The notes beneath the pieces are model-generated. The model saw nothing but the letters and a program-made list of their open reading frames with translations. It was not told the DNA's origin and searched no databases. This document shows positions 60,574-64,000 of a DNA stretch of 64,000 bases, piece by piece (position 1 is the stretch's first letter; the number at the start of each line of letters is the position of its first letter). A program made the translations under genes and the position numbers. The stretch is from the NCBI GenBank assembly GCA_050486205.1, contig JBJHCW010000001.1, forward strand, positions 1 to 64,000. The letters are read 5' to 3'. This DNA is from PWQG01 sp050486205 (GTDB lineage: Bacteria > Pseudomonadota > Gammaproteobacteria > Pseudomonadales > Pseudohongiellaceae).

Positions 60574-61014
60574 TTGAAAACCCTGACCAGTCCAACCCGA
60601 AGCCTGCTGGCTGCCTTTTCCGCGCTGATGCTGATGGCAAGCGCTGCCCTGTTACCGATCACGGCGACTGCTGATGACCACGGCCCGGTATTCGAGCTGC
60701 GCATCTACACGGCCACCCCTGGCAACCTGGAGCCACTGCTGAACCGTTTCCGCAATCACACCACAGCCCTGTTCGAGAAACACGGCATGACAAATGTCGG
60801 GTACTGGGTCCCAACCGATGGAGATGAGGCGGAAAACACCATTGTCTACGTGCTCATGCACGAGAGCCGGGAGGCGGCCAATGCGTCCTGGCGGGCCTTT
60901 GCCACAGACCCGGAGTGGCAGGCGGTGAACGAGGCATCAAATGCTGATGGAAACATCTTGCAGAGTGTTGACCGCAAGTACATGACTGCAACCGATTTCT
61001 CTGCCATTCAGTAA
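60574..61014 (+). CDS. Exported NIPSNAP-family protein (TTG start)
   Basis: The start is TTG 60574, seven bases after GAGGAA, and opens a signal peptide (LKTLTSPTRSLLAAFSALML to ATADDHG). The frame runs 25 codons further without a leader, so TTG is chosen although rare. The 146-residue protein carries a ferredoxin-like NIPSNAP domain: VFELRIYTATPGNLEPLLNR, KHGMTNVGYWVPTDGDEAEN, TIVYVLMHESREAANASWRA and FATDPEWQAV. In bacteria such proteins have no firm role. Some dimeric relatives are monooxygenase-like. The gene is followed by a hairpin at 61035-61071. Confidence 0.85.
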   Translation: MKTLTSPTRSLLAAFSALMLMASAALLPITATADDHGPVFELRIYTATPGNLEPLLNRFRNHTTALFEKHGMTNVGYWVPTDGDEAENTIVYVLMHESREAANASWRAFATDPEWQAVNEASNADGNILQSVDRKYMTATDFSAIQ

Positions 61015-61034
61015 TCGGTACAACGGATGGACCT

Positions 61035-61071
61035 CCCCCATTACCGCTGCATCAAACCACGGTAACGGGGG
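61035..61071. terminator. Hairpin between the convergent NIPSNAP and OmpW-like genes
   Basis: CCCCC-A-TTACCG (61035-61046) pairs with CGGTAA-C-GGGGG (61060-61071) with one mismatch. It lies 20 bases after the NIPSNAP stop, without a T-run, and probably acts in both directions. Confidence 0.55.
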
Positions 61072-61097
61072 CGGGTGAACCATCAGCGGCACCCGGT

Positions 61098-61766
61098 TCA
61101 GAACCGGTAACGCACACCCAGACGGTACACAAACGGATCAACATCAATGGAACGGCCACGCAGATCTGCGCCGCCCACATTGTACCGGGCGTTGGTCTCC
61201 ACACCCGCGTAACTTATTTCGCCGAACAGCGCCACATTCTCGGTCGTCCAGACATCCAGCCCGGCACCGACCAGCCAGCCGGTCGCATCGCTGATGGACA
61301 GGCTGATATCACTGGTACCCAGTGCACTGATCAGTTCCGGTGAGGGCCGCTCGCTACCAATCATCAGATGAATCAATCCTGCCTGCACGTACGGACGGAT
61401 CGGGCCATCCTCTGTGAAGCGATACTGGGCCGTGGCCGTCAGCACATCCAGCTCAAAGCGACCGACATTACCAATGCCCAGCCCGCTTTCAGTTGCACTG
61501 TGTGTCAATGCACTACTGTAGGTGATACCGGCTGACAGCATTGGGTTGAAACGCCAGGACGCACCAACAAACCAGCCATTGTTGCTGTCGATGTCAGTCA
61601 CCCGTGAGCCCAGGCCTGCACCGTCCAGTGTCAGCTCATTGCTGCTCACGCTGTTTGGCGCCACCTGCACAAAACCACCGGAAAGTTCTATATCGGCTAC
61701 AGCCGATGTGGAGAACATCATGGCTATCGCGGTTGCGCTCGCTGCACCAGTTACTGTCTTTAGCAT
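61098..61766 (-). CDS. OmpW-like outer-membrane protein
   Basis: The start at 61764-61766 gives a 222-residue protein with a signal peptide (LKTVTGAASATAIAMMFSTS to AVAD). The mature part shows eight amphipathic beta strands, including NGWFVGASWRFNPMLSAGIT, FELDVLTATAQYRFTEDGPI, RPYVQAGLIHLMIGS and GWLVGAGLDVWTTENVALFG. It ends YRLGVRYRF with the C-terminal Phe of barrel proteins. The length and the RPYVGAG-like repeat suit the OmpW family, small channels for hydrophobic molecules. An OmpA-type barrel is the alternative. The gene is convergent with the NIPSNAP gene. Confidence 0.75.
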   Translation of the reverse strand: MLKTVTGAASATAIAMMFSTSAVADIELSGGFVQVAPNSVSSNELTLDGAGLGSRVTDIDSNNGWFVGASWRFNPMLSAGITYSSALTHSATESGLGIGNVGRFELDVLTATAQYRFTEDGPIRPYVQAGLIHLMIGSERPSPELISALGTSDISLSISDATGWLVGAGLDVWTTENVALFGEISYAGVETNARYNVGGADLRGRSIDVDPFVYRLGVRYRF

Positions 61767-62028
61767 GATCTCATACTCCTTGCCTGATAAAGTTCTGTGT
61801 ACTGAACACCATTCAGTATCAGACACTGTTACGGCACGCCGATTCACCACAGATCACAGATATCAACGAAGTTGATGGGTTGGATCGGATTATGTGATGA
61901 AATCCGCGCCCGACTTGGCGCCAGGGGCAACAGGAGGCGGTTCGTATTGTAGAGAAGGCAAAACAAGCACATCCAGGTTTTCTGAAACGCCAGTTCCTTA
62001 TCGACAGAAATCACTGCACTGCCCGTGG

Positions 62029-62994
62029 TCAGGCATGTGCACCGGCAAGTACACGGGCAAACACATCGCGATCCACATTGCCACCGGAAGCCACCAGCGC
62101 AATCCGTCGCCCGGCATTCTTTGATCGCTCCTGAACGGCAGCGGCCAATGCGGCCGCACCAGCGCCTTCACAGACATTGTGCGTGCATTCGAACATGACA
62201 CGCATGGCATTGGCCACCTCCTCATCGGTGACCTCTACCATGCGATCAACCCCTTGCCAGATCATTTTCATTGCATCGGGTTCCGGTGTGCGGCACGCCA
62301 TACCATCAGCCAGCTTTGTACTGACTTCGGCTTCTGTCAGCGTACCAGTGTCGAAGGATCTGGCATAAGCCCTGGCGTGGGCTGACACCACACCCACCAC
62401 CTGCGTTCGCAGCCCCAACAGGTCCCGCACACTCAACATGCCACAGATACCAGAACCAAGACCGATCGGTACATATACAGTATCCACACGTTCAACCGAA
62501 CGAAGCAGTTCCAGAGCGTAGGTTGCAACGCCGGTAACCAGCAAAGGATGAAACGACGACACCATGTGCAGGGAGTGTTCGGCAGCCAATGTGTTGGCAT
62601 ACTCCCGGGCAGCCTGGAAGTCCGTACCATATTCAATCAGTTCGGCTCCCAGTGCACGCATGGCCTCGTTCTTCTCCCGACTGTTGCCATGTGGCACCAC
62701 AATGGTGGCAGGTACACCGTACTTCTGCGCAGCAAAGGCAACTGACTGGCCATGATTGCCGCGGGTGGCACTGATCACACCCGCAGGCAGATTGCCGCTG
62801 CGTTGAAGGTGGGAGAAGTAAACCAGTCCACCGCGGATCTTGAATGCGCCCACAGGTGTATGGTTTTCATGTTTGACCCACGTCTCGGCACCCAGGTGCC
62901 TGCCAAGCAGCGGCCAACAATACTGTGGCGTGGCTGGCAGGGTCCGCCGCACCACAGTTGCCGCGTCTTCGATGTCCGCCAGTGTGATTGTCAT
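62029..62994 (-). CDS. Threonine/serine dehydratase-like PLP enzyme
   Basis: The 321-residue PLP enzyme of fold type II catalyses deamination of threonine (to 2-oxobutyrate) or serine. KHENHTPVGAFKIRGGLVYF carries the PLP Lys, ATRGNHGQSVAFAA the substrate loop, YVPIGLGSGICGML the Gly loop for PLP phosphate, and ALVASGGNVDRDVFA the C-terminal PLP-ring contact. It lacks the C-terminal ACT domain, so it resembles the catabolic, not the feedback-regulated, enzymes. The family also includes threo-3-hydroxyaspartate dehydratase and serine racemase, so the substrate is uncertain. It is transcribed alone. Confidence 0.88.
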   Translation of the reverse strand: MTITLADIEDAATVVRRTLPATPQYCWPLLGRHLGAETWVKHENHTPVGAFKIRGGLVYFSHLQRSGNLPAGVISATRGNHGQSVAFAAQKYGVPATIVVPHGNSREKNEAMRALGAELIEYGTDFQAAREYANTLAAEHSLHMVSSFHPLLVTGVATYALELLRSVERVDTVYVPIGLGSGICGMLSVRDLLGLRTQVVGVVSAHARAYARSFDTGTLTEAEVSTKLADGMACRTPEPDAMKMIWQGVDRMVEVTDEEVANAMRVMFECTHNVCEGAGAAALAAAVQERSKNAGRRIALVASGGNVDRDVFARVLAGAHA

Positions 62995-63096
62995 GCCTGT
63001 TGCTCTCCGATGTTCACTGCCCGTGTATGGTTTTGGCCATTATGGCGCCAAGCGCGTATGATAGTCATCTATCGCTTCCCTCCACAGAGAACCACC

Positions 63097-63486
63097 ATGA
63101 ACGACAAATCCGAACGCCGGCTTTCCGATGATCCTGAACACAATTATGAGCTGTTCATCACCGAAGTGCTTGAAAAGGGACAGGTATGGGGTCTGAAGAA
63201 TGACGAAGGCTGGGCCTTGTGCGACTCGATAGAGTTCGAGGAAACCGATGTCTTCCCCTTCTGGTCCAGTGAGCATGACGCCCGGGCCCAGTGCAGTGGT
63301 GACTGGGCAATCTACGAAGCCAGCGCGCTGACGCTGGACGAGTTCCTGCAGGACTGGCTGCCGGGCATGCATGAGGACGGCGCCATGGTCGGGCCCAACT
63401 GGGACAGTGAGCTCAATGGCCTGGAAACAGAACCCCGGGATCTGGCCGAGCGCCTGGGTGGGCTGGACGCGCCATCAGACAACTGA
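63097..63486 (+). CDS. DUF2750-family protein
   Basis: The 129-residue cytosolic protein starts at ATG 63097 and carries the DUF2750 pattern: NYELFITEVLEKGQVWGLKN, DEGWALCDSIEFEETDVFPF, WSSEHDARAQCSGDWAIYEA and LDEFLQDWLPGMHEDGAMVG. It ends VGPNWDSELNGLETEPRDLA. It is acidic, with many Trp. The function of this family is not known. The frame is open far upstream to 62752, but that part is shadow sequence of the dehydratase gene. A lipoprotein gene follows after 51 bases. Confidence 0.88.
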   Translation: MNDKSERRLSDDPEHNYELFITEVLEKGQVWGLKNDEGWALCDSIEFEETDVFPFWSSEHDARAQCSGDWAIYEASALTLDEFLQDWLPGMHEDGAMVGPNWDSELNGLETEPRDLAERLGGLDAPSDN

Positions 63487-63537
63487 TTTTCCTGTACAAT
63501 ACCAGCCTGACGTGACTTCGACACAGGAAATACCGAG

Positions 63538-64000
63538 ATGCCAAACACCTGTTCGCTTGCAGGCCTGTTTTCCGTAACGGCGCTGCTGCTCAGTGCCTGC
63601 TCCGGGCAACCGGAGGGTTTTCCGGAAGAACCCAGACCACTGGAAAACCCGGCGGTCTACCAGAATCAGCAGGGGCCGTTCCGCAGTGAAACCGTGCAGA
63701 TCGTGTTGCAGCCAACCGAGCGCACCGAAGTCAAGTCCATCATGGACGCCGACCAGGTCATCATGTACCGATGGAATGCCAGCGCACCGGTATACGCGGA
63801 CTTTCACGGCCATGACCCGGATGATGATTCCTACTGGTACCGCTACCGGGAACAGGAGGCCGGCATGGGCTCATTTGGCAGTCTGGTGGCACCGGTCGGC
63901 GGTGAACATGGCTGGTACTTCCGTAACGATGGCAACAGCGAAATTGTCATCGACCTGCGTATCAGCGGTTACTTCAATGAAATTCAGGACTTTGGAATTT
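63538..64000 (+). CDS. Hypothetical lipoprotein (3' end outside the window)
   Basis: ATG 63538 has AGGAAA upstream and encodes a lipoprotein signal (MPNTCSLAGLFSVTALLLSA, lipobox LSAC) followed by SGQPEGFPEEPRPLENP. The 154 visible residues continue without a stop to the window edge. The visible body is rich in Asp, Tyr and Trp (VYADFHGHDPDDDSYWYRYR, then GGEHGWYFRNDGNSEIVID) and looks like beta-rich exported domains. I cannot name a family. It may form a transcript with the DUF2750 gene upstream. Confidence 0.75.
   Translation, partial: MPNTCSLAGLFSVTALLLSACSGQPEGFPEEPRPLENPAVYQNQQGPFRSETVQIVLQPTERTEVKSIMDADQVIMYRWNASAPVYADFHGHDPDDDSYWYRYREQEAGMGSFGSLVAPVGGEHGWYFRNDGNSEIVIDLRISGYFNEIQDFGI

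Overview
The window looks like a chromosomal segment of a marine or salt-adapted gammaproteobacterium; the lineage is inferred from gene content only, with no database search. A mosaic accessory region (about 1-27,540) ends at a tRNA-Arg gene, and an ordinary core region (about 27,548-64,000) follows. The core genes include ectA-ectB, an MMPL/RND exporter with a LolA-like protein and a barrel protein, an M48 BepA-like lipoprotein, a PQQ dehydrogenase and a GAF-PAS-GGDEF-EAL protein.

Accessory region, left to right. (1) 1-1,507: the 3' end of an IS110-family transposase lies against a damaged integron attC site. Two minus-strand gene cassettes follow, with two more recognisable attC sites (651-723 and 1,431-1,507) and no integrase in view. 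(2) 1,506-5,446: an IS1380 transposase, an SRAP/YedK gene, and an IS30 element inserted in the left end of an IS3 element. (3) 5,697-12,206: an anti-restriction and defence block with ardA, a TIR-domain gene, a one-chain restriction-modification protein with a BsuBI/PstI-like endonuclease, and an orphan VirD4/TraG coupling protein. ardA and the coupling-protein gene share an unusual leader hairpin that buries the Shine-Dalgarno. (4) 12,309-19,149: scattered cargo, namely a PEP-CTERM protein, a decayed IS3 orfA, a metallophosphatase, a DEDDh exonuclease, a 13-unit Sel1 protein and a secreted nuclease with a helix-hairpin-helix tail. (5) 19,486-21,900: about 2.4 kb with no intact gene. It holds an IS3 start relic, a tandem GATATCCCGAA / TGTCCCC-CGG-GGGGACA array, and a cluster of nine short stems with 3-nt purine-rich loops whose stems co-vary. 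It ends in a frameshifted serine hydrolase cut by an IS30 end relic. (6) 22,049-27,624: a second DEDDh exonuclease, a MobV relaxase, an excisionase-like gene and a tyrosine integrase next to tRNA-Arg(TCG), as expected for a mobilisable element integrated at the tRNA 3' end.

Core region. It carries glutamate dehydrogenase, an M48 protease lipoprotein, a secreted cytochrome c-PQQ dehydrogenase, and ectA-ectB with no ectC beside them. A minus-strand set follows (SDR, nitroreductase, receiver-like protein, membrane protein), then the exporter/LolA-like/barrel operon, a dicarboxylate symporter and a ferredoxin-NADP reductase. Next is a tightly packed operon (46,090-55,409) of an M16 peptidase, an ABC transporter, a double-PDZ lipoprotein, two large FG-GAP/VCBS proteins and a two-helix membrane protein. 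I do not recognise this combination as a named system. A near-perfect FNR/Anr box precedes the GGDEF-EAL gene. An SLC13 transporter, GlcG/HbpS, NIPSNAP, OmpW-like, threonine dehydratase and DUF2750 genes and a truncated lipoprotein gene complete the window.

The strongest candidates for something undescribed are the co-varying hairpin cluster at 20,742-21,187 and its neighbouring array at 19,605-19,834, the paired Shine-Dalgarno hairpins of ardA and the coupling protein, and the M16/ABC/PDZ/FG-GAP operon.
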